Assembly (NCBI GenBank): GCA_900708905.1
Contig: CAADRB010000067.1
Span: 310,001 to 374,000, forward strand
DNA from: Hymenolepis diminuta
Lineage: Eukaryota > Platyhelminthes > Cestoda > Cyclophyllidea > Hymenolepididae
Length of the DNA stretch: 64,000 nt
Direction: 5' to 3'
A program made the translations under genes and the position numbers. This document shows positions 1-12,836 of this stretch, piece after piece (the first letter of the stretch is position 1; every line of letters starts with the position of its first letter). Below the pieces are notes generated by a model. It did no database searches and was not told where the DNA came from. It worked only from the letters and a program-made list of their open reading frames with translations.

Positions 1-334
1 TTTAAATACCACGATATAATTTTATTTTCTAGTGTGTTGATTCAGAAACCTTAAATCGGAATTTCTTTACAAGTAAGTATTTCCCGTTGCAACTATTTGT
101 TCTGAAAAAAAGCCTTGGATTCAAATTTACGTCGTCTGATTTTCGTAACTTTAACATATTTTATTTTGCTTAACATGTCTCAATTTAAGTTGTTCGATTT
201 AAATTCTTTTTCATTGATTTGCTCTCTTGCGTTCCCGCTATAGACTCTAACCCAAGAGAAGATTTAAATCTCCTTTTATGTCATTTTGCATAAATTCGGA
301 GAATTATATGACAATTGTTGTTGCATTTAAATAA

Positions 335-560
335 GCCGCGCGCGCTATTACTGGCGCAGGCACTCTAGGGTCTAGTGCGAGTGTTACCACCTGTCGTGCG
401 GACAGCCTATAAATAGCCGCGTTTGTCGACACGCGAACAGCTGATATTGCCGTCGATGAAGCACCTGATTAGAGCGTGAATGATACATCTAAGGCGTGAT
501 TGGCTCAAGCAAGTGCAATCGTGGTGACATTTAAAGTAGTCTTTCCTGCGCGCGCGTGAT
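335..560 (+). promoter_or_regulatory. CpG-rich patch with TATA box, possible promoter
   Basis: This stretch of about 225 bases is dense in CpG and GCGC runs, unlike the AT-rich, CpG-poor sequence around it. A consensus TATA element, TATAAATAG, lies at 408-416 on the + strand. A reverse-strand CCAAT box (ATTGG on +, near 500) would suit a promoter reading the other way, because the core TATA reads acceptably as CTATTTATAG on the - strand. No coding exon follows closely on either strand, so the direction and target gene are unknown. It could instead be an unmethylated CpG remnant of a mobile element. The call rests on composition and motifs only. Confidence 0.35.
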
Positions 561-1487
561 GAAATACACTCTGCCCAAAGCTTTTTGATCAACTCTGTTT
601 TAGTTATTAAAATGCAGGTATATAATTAGAATAGAGAAATGACGAAAATAGGGTTTAATTTAGAAAATACTTCTCTAATTGGTTATAAGTAATGATCAGT
701 AGTTCAGAAATTTTTTCGATAAATAGAGAGGTTGGTAAGTGACTTTCTGTTTTAGAAATAAAGTAATTTGTTCATTAAGCAGTGTTTTTGAAATAGGCTC
801 AATATGAGAAAGACTTGTATATAAAGAAATTAAATTTGAAACTATATTTGTGTGCATACGTTTGCATGAAGAATTTTAGTTAGGGAGACATTATCCTGGA
901 GTCAGTTTTACGAGACTCTCGCATTCTACTATCTATTTCGTTGACCAGAAATAACCCGGGCGGTTGGTCACCCCATAATACTGGATGTGGACCGATGGTC
1001 ATTGATCTTGTGACTTGACTTGGGCAGACGCACATACTGACCACTGCATTCGCAAACAGTTTCTAAAACTGTTAGAGACTATATCATAGATCTGCAGACT
1101 TGTGTTATGCACGGCAGACCTTGATGGTCCTTGCATCTGTTTGTAAGCTAAATGCAATCTTTGGATTGAATAACTGGTATTCGAGACAAATTGTAATTTG
1201 ACACGTTCTTGAACAAATATGGATCGATTATCTTTAGAAGGGTTACCATTTAATTATCCAGTATAATCAATGGTAGAAAGTAAAATATGAGCAATCAAAT
1301 GAAAATCAGATTAATTTTCTTACTATGTTAAACACTTTACACCTAATTATGACTTTGATCAAATGATCATTTTCCTAATGATTTAACTCAGGCATTACCT
1401 ACTTCAAGATGATTGGAACTGAACAGGCTAAACGTATGAGATTTGATGCAAAAATAAGTTTTAGTGCAATCAAGTCCCAAATTTTGA

Positions 1488-1552
1488 ATTAAATAAATTA
1501 TAAATTAAATTAAATGAAGTTAAAATAAAATTAAAATTAAAATTAAATTAAT
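1488..1552. repeat. Low-complexity AATTA/AAATT tract
   Basis: A run of overlapping TTAAA, AATTAAA and AAAATTA words with almost no C or G. It is a simple A/T-rich tract with no sign of function. Confidence 0.7.
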
Positions 1553-2318
1553 TGCAGTTGTAAAGAAGCATGCGAATAGAGAGAGTACTTTCGTGAACAG
1601 TTCTCAAATAAATGTGGTAAACCAAAATCTTTATTTTAAACAGTTATGTAAAGCATTCTTTTTCCTTTTCAAAACATTTGGATGATAAATTATTCCAGTC
1701 ATTTCTAATTGTCAAACATTTTAATAATTAGTAAAATCTAAACAGGGGAAAACTAGCAGACTTATCCCCATCCGGAGCGCAAAACGTTGAAAATGCAAGG
1801 GATTTGGAAACAGGGATCTTTACATGAACTGATTAGTCTCCATTGTTGGTTAATAATTGAATTTAGGGACATCGTGACCTAATATTCAATTTGTACTTTG
1901 GAGACAGGAAATGATATAGGATAATAAACGCTCAATAAGGGATAACAGGAAATGGTCGCAAAGAGATTGATTTTCAAATCTGAATGATAGAATCTTTACT
2001 TGATGGACGGTTCATTGGCTCATGTTCTAACATCTACAATATTAGCGCTACAAAATACAAAGTTTAAGAATCGTTCTCAGGATTACCAAACAAATTCTCG
2101 ATGACCATGTCCAATGCCTATTTAGTTATGGTAATTGGTCTTGCCACTTTAACTCATTTTCTATTTTAAAACCGGAAAAGTAGCACGATCATGCATGATA
2201 TTAAGTATTTCTAATGAGCTTATCGTCGGAGAGCTCACAAATCAGAGTTCACCCAAGGTGAATTGCAATGCATTTCGAATTGCATAATGGCATTACTGCT
2301 ACTGATAAAAGTGAACCG

Positions 2319-2361
2319 GAAATAAAAAAAATAAAAAAAAATAAAAAATAAAAAATAAAAA
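2319..2361 (+). repeat. A-rich (AAATAAAAA) microsatellite
   Basis: Runs of 4-9 A are separated by single T residues. Such tracts often mark the old poly(A) tail of a retroposed copy, but no recognisable element body precedes this one. Confidence 0.75.
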
Positions 2362-3197
2362 TTTTATTATAAATGCATTTTGTAGCCTTGGTAATTGTTT
2401 TCCCAAGGTTTAAATTTCAAGATTTCTAGAATCGAAACTTTCTTTAAAGTGTGTTAATTATATTTGTAAACTAACAGATCGATCGTGCCACCTCATTGTT
2501 CCATGATTTTATCAGCTGCTAATTGATAGTAGTATCGTTTACTGAATATTTGGATTCAAATTAGGAGACATCGTTAAACCGATGCTGTTTTCTCAAAATA
2601 CAAATGCATCGTTCAAGACTTTAAATCCAAATTAACCATCTGTAATAATTTTCCGTTTACGAATTATTTTGTTTAGTGTAGCAACTGCAAAAAATAGAGT
2701 AATTTAATAATTTCGCGCAATATTGAAAAATATTTATGAATAAATTTAAGAAAAATTTATATTGTACCAAATAAGAATTAGTGTGTTTTTAAGATGATCA
2801 TTTTCTGATAGTGAAAAATAAATTTTCAAACACATTCCAGTTGGTCTAATTTGTGTGCTCCTAACGTCACATGCTTTGAGTGCCTTGAACTGCTAACTTT
2901 GAAAATCAGATCTAACACTTACCAAGATAATTCTTTTGTGTATAGAAATATATACAACCTTGAGGAAGACGTATCCAAATTTTGCCAACCGATTGTTTCT
3001 TATTTTGTGCATTTTGATTTAACACGTGGTTAAAGCAATGTCATGCTCATCCATTTCTGACTGGAAATATATCCCTGGACAGTGTTAGGTGTTATGTACC
3101 ATTAGATTGCTCTCACAACTTTTCACAGAAAGGATAATTTTATAGACAACTGAGTGTTATGATGAGAGACGCGTAGTGTAATTGTGTAAATATCATT

Positions 3198-3766
3198 ATG
3201 GGAGATTTTAACAGTCGACTTGGCCAGGATGCTCATGTAAATTATATGAATATAGCAAGTCACTTTACAGACTCCATGGAGATTGCGGAAAATGGAATGG
3301 GCCTTTTAAGTTTATGGGAAAGAGCAATCGTTACGGGGTCAATTTATTTGCTAAATACCTAGTTAGAGACGTCCCACCCAAGAATAGGCCAAGGTGTTGC
3401 CCATGATTTCAATCTTGCTTCACAAAGAAACTGGTTCATAGTTCTCGAGATATGAGCATCTAGAGAAGTAGAGGCAAAGTCTGATTATGGCTTGGTTATA
3501 TTGAACCGCAGGATTAAATTGCATTGAGAAAGTTACTCAGACATATAAATCCAACAAGAATTTACCAATAAGATAACGGAATTAATCTCATATCAAAGCA
3601 TGAATACCAATACCAAAAAACCCTTGAAGTGCAACGACTTAAAATATAATGATATTATACATGTTATTGCAGAAACTGCTGACAAATTATGTCAGAAACA
3701 CCGTTCTACAGTTGGAAAGATGAAGCCATGGTATGAAATAGCCAAAAATAAGTTCAACTATTCTTG
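3198..3766 (+). mobile_element. Decayed LINE endonuclease fragment (RTE-like)
   Basis: Reading from 3198 gives MGDFNSRLGQD, the GDFN block of apurinic/apyrimidinic-type endonucleases of non-LTR retrotransposons. ENGMGLLSLW follows, then past an in-frame stop SHPRIGQG, DFNLASQRNW, and after another stop KSDYGLVIL. These match in order the family's ENGxxLL, T(H/S)PRSGQ, IDFxLxSxRWR and SDHxLV blocks, the last two being part of the active-site region. Further on, frame-shifted sequence resembles the linker between endonuclease and reverse transcriptase (ETADKLCQKHR, then KPWYEIAK). The stops at 3360, about 3456 and later, and the missing reverse transcriptase, show a dead 5'-truncated or internally broken copy. 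The RTE/BovB-like assignment is from memory of the family. A CR1/Jockey-type element is the alternative. Confidence 0.75.
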
Positions 3767-5010
3767 ACTACTAATGAACCCAGAAAGGCCTGAAACTTAC
3801 TGCAGAGAGTTCTGGTGGCAACCACTCGAGCGTGGTCTAATATATTTGTCATTGATCCTAGCTCTCTGGCTAAGCATTATGGTGAACTATGAATTTATCG
3901 TCAGCATAAATGACCTTCAAATAATTTAAAAATTGTAAAGTGGGATAACTTAACAATCTAAATAATTGCTTTGTCAATTAATACTGTCATTCACACAATC
4001 ATAATCAAATAAAATAAATATAGTAAAACCTCGTGATAACATATTCTTGTAATAATTTGGTTTGTTAGTTGGCAGAATTATAAGCAATATGAGTTGTCTG
4101 GGATCAGGTAGTATCATGACCAAATATAAAAGAGGATAAAAAGTAAAATTTTTTAAAAATAAAGCCATCTGCCTCATAGATTATACTGATCCTCAAACAT
4201 TAAATTCGAATGTTTAACAGTAAACTGATCTGGAAATATCGGGAATTTTAATGCAATTTAGTGCCGATTTCTTTGCAAGAAAGTAAATTTATATTTAAGC
4301 TTTTTACTATCCACTGCAAACTAAACTAATTAAAATGTTTCATTGCAGGATAGCATCTGAGCAAAGAAAACGCTAGAGTAGTTCAAAATGAGTAAGAAGT
4401 GATTGTAATGGGGATAGAATTTATTGTAAGGATGTCAAAAGAGATTGGTTCTTATAAAATATGTAGACGGCTAATCAAACACGTCATTTATTTTCTTCTT
4501 TCAGTGGTCAATATATTCCCATAATGGGAAGAGTAAAAGTATTATAGCAGCAGAGCTTATTGAGTTTTAACTCTACTAACTGTGCTCATGTAAGTAATTA
4601 GTCTGTTCTAAATCGCTAGATAGCGAAATGCAATCCACAAAGTATTATATTAAATCTTTTTACATATAGTCAGTCGTAAAATTTAATATTAATGTCATTG
4701 CGTTTTCTTAGGCACAAATACAATAGTCAGTTTATCTTTTGCATCATCGCGGCTGAGTCTAAGCGGATTGAAATTTTCAGGACATAAACTTTAAATTAAA
4801 AATCTCGAATAAAAATGAAGGCCTTAAAATAGGACTTGAAACGTTATATGTAAGTATTGTTAAAATAATATAATTGAAACATTGGTATTTTTTAAATTAA
4901 TTTTGCGTTAATGTTGATATTTACCAGTTTATGACAAATAAAAATGTATTATTCACCAGCATACTCACAAATTAATTGTTTAAATTAAATCTAATTCAAA
5001 ATGAACTGAC
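3767..5010. other. Non-coding stretch 3' of the RhoGAP exon
   Basis: AT-rich sequence. The rest of the RhoGAP domain (the arginine-finger exon has already passed; the core helices should follow) would be expected on the - strand here or beyond the left edge. I could not find an exon with the expected leucine/proline-rich LPEPL-type motif. Confidence 0.45.
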
Positions 5011-5283
5011 TTTCATTTGGTTGATATTTCCCGGTCGTCGAAAGAGATCGCTAATATGTACACCTTGTCTTGCGAGGAAGGCGAAAAGAGTGAACACGGG
5101 CTCCGGAATGCTGGTTCGTCTTTGCTGAGTCTCCACTGATTCTTTTCTTCTCGACGATTCTAACAGTCCTCCTCCCTCAATCATACCTAATCGTTCAACC
5201 CCAGTTAGCGATAAAATCCTTCCTCCATCAGCTTCTTCTTCATGTTCAATTAGGGACTGTTCTCTTCTCATTTGGACTTTTGA
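5011..5283 (-). CDS. Internal exon of a RhoGAP-domain protein
   Basis: On the - strand a clear acceptor (TTTTTTTGTAG) precedes 5283 and a donor (GTCAGT) follows 5011. This leaves an exon of exactly 91 codons, phase 0 at both ends. The first 60 residues are charged and low in structure (HEEEADGGR, SSRRKESVETQQRR). The last 35 match the beginning of a RhoGAP fold: IPEPVFTLFAFLARQGV, then the arginine-finger segment DLFRRPGNINQ. In the family this loop is usually (G)(I/L)(F/Y)RxSG, and the arginine stimulates GTP hydrolysis by Rho, Rac or Cdc42. The DLFxxPG form recalls the RhoGAP-like domains of OCRL/INPP5B, while the IPEPV...GIFRR pattern recalls ARHGAP20/TAGAP. I cannot choose between them. 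Neighbouring exons are not firmly identified; introns appear to be several kb. The exon is real with good confidence, the subfamily is not. Confidence 0.7.
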
Positions 5284-8200
5284 CTACAAAAAAATTTAAA
5301 GTGATAAAAATAATATTTATTATATTCTTTAAGAACCTTACTGATAAAGATTTGTTTGCATTCATACAGTGATTTAGCATTTTTTTACAATTACATTTTG
5401 AGCACGCAAGATCTACATTAATGATCATTTTAAGCTCTTATAATGGTGCAGTTTTGAAATGCTGTGATGTGATTTTTTAATTATTTTCACGGAAAAACAA
5501 GCAGGTTCAAGGAAAGTTCTCCGCACATGGAATAAAGAATTTGCCTGCTAAGATGTGAGAAGAAGAAAGTCAAGTAGAATTAAGAGTAAAAGATGAGAAA
5601 TCAAAACAGTCTCATTTATTTAATTTCCGTATTTAATATGATGGTCACTTTTTTCAATTAGATATAGATTACTGTCTTATGCTATTGTTATTTAGATTTT
5701 TAATTACTGAATTTTTCCTGGGTTCCAACTTGACTCTTAATTGCAAATTTTGTGCAGCCAGTTAATTTAAATCAAGGAACATTCCTTAGCTCAGGATCGG
5801 ATATTTAATACAATATACAATATTAAAATTGTGTCAAGAATGAAAATTGATTTTAAATTAAAAAACCACTGCAAAACCATCGAAATATGTTGATAAAAAG
5901 CTTTTAATGTGTGCTAAGCAAGTCAATACATTTGAAATGCACGAAAATGTGTTATTTGTAAAAAAATACTGGGCTTAACTCATTTACACTAAGTTTTTTT
6001 AAAATTACAAAAAATAAGAGTTAAATTTCATCAAAAATATTTCTGTCTATTTGAAACGTATGAAAAATTTTTCCATGAAAATCTAATTAAACCAGACTGT
6101 TTACCATTCGAAGGTCAGAATTTACAATGACGTAAGGGACAGATCCTCCTGGATATTTTTTGTGAGCATCTGTTCAAATTTTATATATGATGCAAATGAC
6201 TAATAAACATCAATTACAACGTACAGAAAATATGAGAAGAATTAATTTAAATAAAATCAAATTCATTGATCATTGATAATTTTCTTCGACCTGGAAATTT
6301 TGTGCAAATTTGAAAATTCAATTTATTTAGAACTTGACTTAACATAACCTGTTAATGTTAATAAACCGTGATTAAGATGTCAGTTTTGGACTTTACCTAG
6401 TGGAATTTCATAAGTAATTCATGGCGTTGGACATAAAATACTCACACATTGATGTATGGTTTTTATTTTCAACGAGTTCAATTACGTAATACCATTTATT
6501 AGAAATGAAACTTTTTGAAGTTTAATAAAATGACAAACAATGAGGACCTGTTTTGATATAGAAAAGTTTATTAGAAAATTCGAAACGATATTTATTATTG
6601 AGCTTAAAATTAAATTTATTTTGTTGACTTTCATTAATTTGATAGGATTCGTTAAAAGAACATATTTGCCGCAGAAGTAGAGCAAAACTGAGAACTAATT
6701 TTTAATTTAATTAATTAAGTTATTTTCCTTTTTTAAGGAAATTTAATGAACATCCTAGTATTCTTTATAAACTTTAACTAAAAATATTAAAATTATTATT
6801 TCTATAAAAAATATTATGGTGATTTTGTTATTTACTGTTAAAACTGAACAGTAAAATGAATAAAAGCAAATGTTGACCTTTTTGCATAGATACCTTGCGT
6901 TTTAAATAATCAACAAAATTTTATATTGGAATAAAATAGGAAAAGCTATTATAAAAGTTATTTTTCTTGAAACGTTCAAAATAGACAGAGCATCTTCACA
7001 ATCAATATTGGTAAAAGTAGTGTTTATTTTTTTAAATTTCCGGACAGAATAAATGAAAAGCATTGTTTTCCTATAGAATAATCAAAGTTAAAAAGCCCTT
7101 TAAATGCCTTTTTTGTTTTCGCTTTTTTTGCTTTCATAAAGAGGTATTGTTATAGAAACCATTGATATTAGAAAGTATTTATTCTACGTTCACTATTTAA
7201 ATAATCAATATTATAATGCCAATAGTAAGACTTATCTAAAATAATCCTTAAAAATGACCTTATTTACTCTCATTTTTTATAGTTGCGTAACTTTATAATT
7301 CTCGAAATCTTTTGCGTTTCATTTATTAAACTATTACTTACCAAAAAAGAAAAATTTTTGTTTATTAAAATGATCTTTTTGAATCCAATAACGTGTTTTT
7401 TTGCTATTTGTATCATGCTAAAGTGCAAAGTCTTAACCGAAAATAGATTCGAAATAGATAGATTATCTGTAAAATTCTGCACTTGTCAAGTGTTTATTTT
7501 ACATTTAGAGTGAACTTTGCTGTATCTGAGGGAAATATTAAATTAAAATTATTTATATTTGATAATTATTTGAAGAACAACAAGCCAACTTTCCTGATTC
7601 GATTTATTTGCGATTGGTCATAAAATATGAGGTCTACACGCATTTATCATTGAATTTTAATTTGCATAACCATTTCACAATTATTAATCTTGTGTGTTAG
7701 GTAATGCATCTTAAATTTTCCATGATGCAATGCCCATATCTGGACAAGATCAATTAGTCAGGTTGACACTTCCAATGATTCTAAATCAGATGTTATTTGG
7801 TTAATTAAAGTTGTATGTCAAAGTAGTGATTTAATTTAGTTAGTATCAGCGAGAAACTCTTTAGCATGCTACAAAATTTACTTCTCTACAACGGCAGTCC
7901 AAACATTTTAAAACTTTAGTGGTCTGTACAGCAAACGTAAGAAAAAACATTCGGTTAAGGAGAAACTTTCATCCCGGGCTACTGACAAATATTTAGAATA
8001 GCATTAAACATTAACAAAATTAAAAAATTGAGAAATACAAATAACTTATGCCGTTATTTCAGCTCTCTAAGGAAGAAATGAACTGATGGAGCAAGGCCGA
8101 CAATTGTCATTAAACAACCTATCAATGAGCACCAGATATTCTGGACGAGAATTTGATCAGTAATTCAGTAAACGGGCTATAAAATTTAATTTCTTGAAAC

Positions 8201-10964
8201 AGGAGCCTGCGAACTTTCTGTTAAGTGAATCTAATAATCAAGGTACCTTTTTCGATCCCATCTCGTTTAACACTCATCCGATTTCAGTTGATTCCTCATA
8301 ATGAAAAATAGAAAAATTGATTTATGCTATTATATAATATTATGAGCAAATTAAATTGCTTCTACTCAAACAAAAATAAATTTAGAAAAATCACAGATTT
8401 TGTTTAGAGATGTTATGAGTACCAAAAACAATCGCATTATTTCTCCAATTTATTCATTTCTATACCGGACAGTGTATATCTTAGTTTGTTTAATGGGAAA
8501 AGTTAAGTTACTTTGTCATATGGAATTACAAATTCAAGTACATAAAGTTTGGAATTAAACAATATAACGTGATTACAAAATTTCAAAACTTAGAAATTTC
8601 GGTTACTCTCGTATTCTTTTATATACATCTTTAATAATAAATATTTGTTTAATTTGAAATGACAAAATTTTAAAATATTTAAAATATATACTTTTGAATA
8701 AGAAATTATGATTAGTTTACTTCAATTATAATATTAAAATTTATCGATTAAATAAATCAAACCGAGTGATATGGCATTGAACAGCAGCGTTTCAGCATAA
8801 AAAATGCATTAATATTACAGATACAGTAACTTAAAAAAAAATGTCTACAGATCTGCCAAATTGTGTTTAAAAGTACGCCGGGAGAAAGAAGCAGCTATTT
8901 TTAGATCGCTTTGAAGGGTGAATATGAGGTGAACCGCCTAGGGCAATAAGCACTTTCCGAACCAATTTATGAGTGCATTGCGGATCGGTATTTTCTCATT
9001 CACTCTTTAATGGTAGTTTTCTAACCACTTCACTTTTGCCAATTCAGTACATATTTTAAATTAAATTAATGGTAGAATTTCGTTTTATTTTGTCAATTAC
9101 AAAAAAAACTGATTATTTTTTTTATAAATAATCTAAAAATACGAAACCAAGAACCACTGACATAGACAGTGACATAACATATAGACAAGAAATTTGACAA
9201 TGTGAATAGGCTATAATGGGAAAAAATATATGGCCCAGTTTAAAAAAAGCACATTTTGCCTTATTTATTAAAATACTAAATTGTTCAGAAAACAACTTTA
9301 GCAGCATTTTTTGCTTTTGTTCAGAGAATATATGTTTTATTAGTATTTCATTTATACGATAATTGGATTAACTTTTTAGTTATGTTGTTATGAAAACTAA
9401 TGACAAGGCTTTTAAATATTTGGCGTAACAAGTGTTGCTCAAATAAATTCCATGAACGCGCATTATTAGAAAGAAATTCACTTCGTTTTAAACTATTTAA
9501 TTTTTTGATTATATTGTTTTGGTGAAATTTTGGGCATTTAAACAAGTTTATTCATCATAGGCTTTCCAAAATTTCTCACATATTTCCCGGTTCAAGTTGT
9601 AAACAAAAGATTTTCTTTTTTAATTAATGTCTTTTTTCTTTGTTGTTTATCAGTTTTAATCGCTCTGAACTTTTTCATGTGTGAGATTTTCTGAAATATG
9701 CCAAGTTTGGGTTTTTCGCATGGATGAAGAAAATTTATACCTTATGTAACTGACTTAGATGCTTATTAACAAACATTTATAATTTTAGATTGTAGAAGGT
9801 GGATTTTGTATGGTCTCTCACCTTTCAAAACTCCTTATTGTAATTGTATTTTTATTATTTAATTTATTACTTATAAATAACTGGTCTTATCATCTAAGGT
9901 AATTTTCATCTGGGTAAATAAATTTTGGCCTTCTACCTACTGGAGGGAGAAAAAGATAACTTAGGAAAACTACTGTCTTTAAATTTGAATTTCTACAAAT
10001 CTACATAAAGTTTTATTCCACGAGGATTTTAAAAGTGTTTGGCGAAAGTTTAATCTTCAAGGCAAGTTGATGAAAATTACAGTAGACGCTACCTCTTAAA
10101 ATGAGGGACTAGATGCATTTTCGCTTTTATATTCTCTGACTGGCAAATAAATCAAACATCTTAATCGATCAATTTGAAATACGTGAGTTAAAATATGCTA
10201 AGTTTACAAATTTCCTGGATGGTATACATTAGGAAGGTTTAGACGTTACTTGATACAAGCTTGCGTCACGGTAATGTTTAAATTGTCCATAATTTCGACA
10301 TGTTAATTGAAGACTTTAACTATACTCTTTCAAAAACAATTCCCCATCTTGTAAGTGTTATGTTATTTTGAGTTTAGAATTTATAAAGCTTAACAGTAGT
10401 GTTAACTAATAATTGATTGGTACAAATTTGGGTGCTCCAATATGTAATTTCCTCTTATTTATATGCATCTTAAAATAGAGGATTTTAAATTTATATTTGG
10501 GTGTAAAACTCTAGTCCGAAAGTAATTAGGGCGTTTTTTCCATTATTAATGGTCCAAATTTATTGGCAAAGTTTTATGACTATCTTTGCTGTTATAGATA
10601 GTTAAAAGGCTTTAATTAACTTTTAATATCCAGTTAAATGAAAGTGTATAAAATTTATTAAATCTTTGCAGTAAAACTTGTTTTCTATGAAAAGGGCTAA
10701 TTTGAATCTTATTAAAATAAATACCAAATGAAAAATTATATTGACTTCAATACTAGCAAGTGAAACAGTAACATTTTTTGCCATTATATCTAATGTTGTA
10801 AAATTAATTATTTTACAGTAAATTAATTAATTATGATTTTATTATGTGCTATTTATAATATCCTAACCTCGTTAGTAGAGCTATCTCTGTTTTTAAAGAG
10901 TAGCATCACAGAAGGAAGAAGAACTCGAATTCATTTATCCGTATTTTAGTATGATTTGACCAGT
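5284..10964. other. Long AT-rich stretch, probably intronic
   Basis: About 5.7 kb with many short homopolymers, frequent stops in all frames and no exon or repeat that I can support. If the - strand blocks at 12.6 kb and 21.7-22.8 kb belong to the RhoGAP gene, this is one of its introns. Confidence 0.45.
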
Positions 10965-11065
10965 AAGGTTAACCATTCAGCTCACGGCAAGTAGACCAGC
11001 GGGCATCGCACCCGAGACCGCTAATTTTGCGGACGAATAGGTTAACCGCTGCTGGAACAAAACGA
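10965..11065 (-). mobile_element. tRNA-derived SINE-like copy 1
   Basis: The - strand reads CCAGCAGCGGTTAACC, then GTCCGC, then GGTCTCGGGTGCGATGCCC. The first part resembles the A-box/D-arm region of a tRNA (AGCNCAGTGGTTAA) and the last resembles the B box and T arm (GGGTTCGAATCCC) with a CGGG/CCCG stem. The same modules occur in the same order and at similar spacing at 13.55 kb on the other strand. That makes a dispersed tRNA-derived SINE more likely than a functional tRNA: the acceptor stem does not close and there is no Pol III terminator in place. The block stands out as GC-rich in AT-rich DNA. Confidence 0.5.
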
Positions 11066-11132
11066 ACTGAAATTGCTGACTTATATACCTTGGTAAATCG
11101 GCATTCTATACACACATATATATCATACACCG

Positions 11133-11149
11133 TATATATATATATATAT
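11133..11149. repeat. (TA)n microsatellite
   Basis: Seventeen bases of alternating T and A, flanked by CACACATATATA- and TGTGTG-like sequence. Confidence 0.85.
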
Positions 11150-12643
11150 GACATGTGTGTAAACACTTATTTGAATTCTAAAAAGAACTATATTGTAATT
11201 TGCGCCTACATATAAGATACAACATATTAAAACATCCTTTTCATGCTAAAGAAATATGGTCAGATTAAGGAAAATGTATATTACAATCATCACAATCCTA
11301 TTCAAGAAAAATAATTGCTTTGTATTTTTTAACGATTTCGAACTATTCGACAATTTTATTTTAAACTTTTTAATGAATAGCAGCGATAATTACTTAAAAA
11401 TGGCGTTAATTTAATTGAATAAACTTTGGGACGAATTTTTTAAAAAGATAAATATGAAATTATTTTCATTAGCATTACGGATATAAATTTTATCCAAATG
11501 TTCCTTAATAAATTTTACAACTGTTACTTAATGTTTGTTTCTTATTAGACCTCTGCGCTTCGTAATGTATGCCTGTTCGACTTTATGAATTAATGTCCCG
11601 TACTCTGTTTAAACAAAATTCCAAGCTTTATAAAATTTCAAATATTATCTTCTTGTAAATTTCAAATATGTAGTCTTATCTGAAAAACTTTTAAGCAAAA
11701 TTTTTATGTATAAAGATTATAATACAGTTTTATGGCAGATTAAATCCCTCTGTTTGCTAATGAAATATAATTATAATTTTGTTAAATTTTTAACGTATCA
11801 AAAAATTATTAAGCTTCAGGTTTAATAGCACGCAATGTTTTTAAAAATTTTTCAAAACATTAGTTTTCTTTAATTCTTCGTATAGTAAATTTTAAATAAT
11901 AAGAATTATTAGTTTTACCTTTAAGGTTGTATGAATGACCGAATTTTTTCGTGTAAGGTTAAAATAAAAATAGGTCAAACTTAAAGAATCTCCTAGTAAC
12001 AGGCATTTTTTTTCTGTAAAATAATTGTGTATTCACAATTAACTTTAATAAATGAAATTAAAAGTATTAAGTACAAACTTGTTTGATAAAAGCAGTTAAA
12101 CTTTTCGCATTTGATTTTTGAATCACTGGCCGTTGTTATGTTTAACTCTGTCATGTTCTGTTTATTTGACAACTTTAAAATTTAGAATTTTGCTTGATTT
12201 CTTATGGTGAGTTTATATACTTGATCAGATCTTTTGATTTTTTAATTAAATAAAGTGATCGGTCATGCCATCTAAACTAACTTGTTTCTACTCATAGATT
12301 TCTTATAAAATATGTCCAGCATACAAAAAGAATTTAAAGTTAATTTTCGAACATCAGCAGATAATTACCCGGAATGATTACTTTAAGTCATTTGCTACTA
12401 GGTTTAAACAATTTTAATCAAATTAGATTATCATTCAATTTAGATTTCTTCTAGCTATATTACATGTAAACTAATAACTTAATAAATAGTTATATTTGAG
12501 TATACATTAGACTGAGTGATTATTTTTAATTTATAAAATTTAGCAGTTTATCGGGTCTATTTTACATGTTCAAAATCACAGCATTATAACTTGTTTATAA
12601 GCACTTTAAAATGGAAATTTATTGCCTACCATGGGATAGTTAC

Positions 12644-12836
12644 TAGATGATTGTTGTGTTGTCTGATAATTTGCAATACTGTAGGTGACAAAGTTTTGAC
12701 GAATCGATGAGAGATGAGATGAACCACTGCAATTTCTGATATCGCAGGGACTGCGTAGAACTTCCATTCGTAGCTCGATACAGAACTGCTATCGCGTCAC
12801 CATTCCAATCCCAGTTAACGCGTGACCTATATGCTT
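12644..12836 (-). CDS. Candidate - strand exon, product not recognised
   Basis: On the - strand a plausible acceptor (ATATTTTTAG) precedes 12836 and a donor (GTAACT) follows 12644. Between them 63 codons are open, with protein-like composition: it begins AYRSRVNWDWNGDAIAVLY and continues with RYQKLQWFISSLID. The block is richer in G, C and CpG than its flanks. Entry phase 1 and exit phase 2 do not join directly to the RhoGAP exon at 5.0 kb, so at least one exon would be missing if both belong to one gene. I recognise no domain. It could be an exon of the RhoGAP gene, of another gene, or a chance open frame. Confidence 0.3.

Larger units (their letters stand above)
561..3197. other. Non-coding AT-rich stretch
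   Basis: I see no convincing exon here. A block at about 900-1140 is more GC-rich than its surroundings and carries two short related words (gaccgatggtc and gaccttgatggtc). It may be an old repeat, but I cannot assign it. The last few hundred bases may hold decayed 5' sequence of the LINE relic that follows. Confidence 0.5.

Noticed and set aside
10965..11065. Functional tRNA gene
   Set aside because: The A- and B-box-like parts are present, but no acceptor stem closes and no terminator T-run is in place. A second diverged copy at 13.55 kb points to a SINE.
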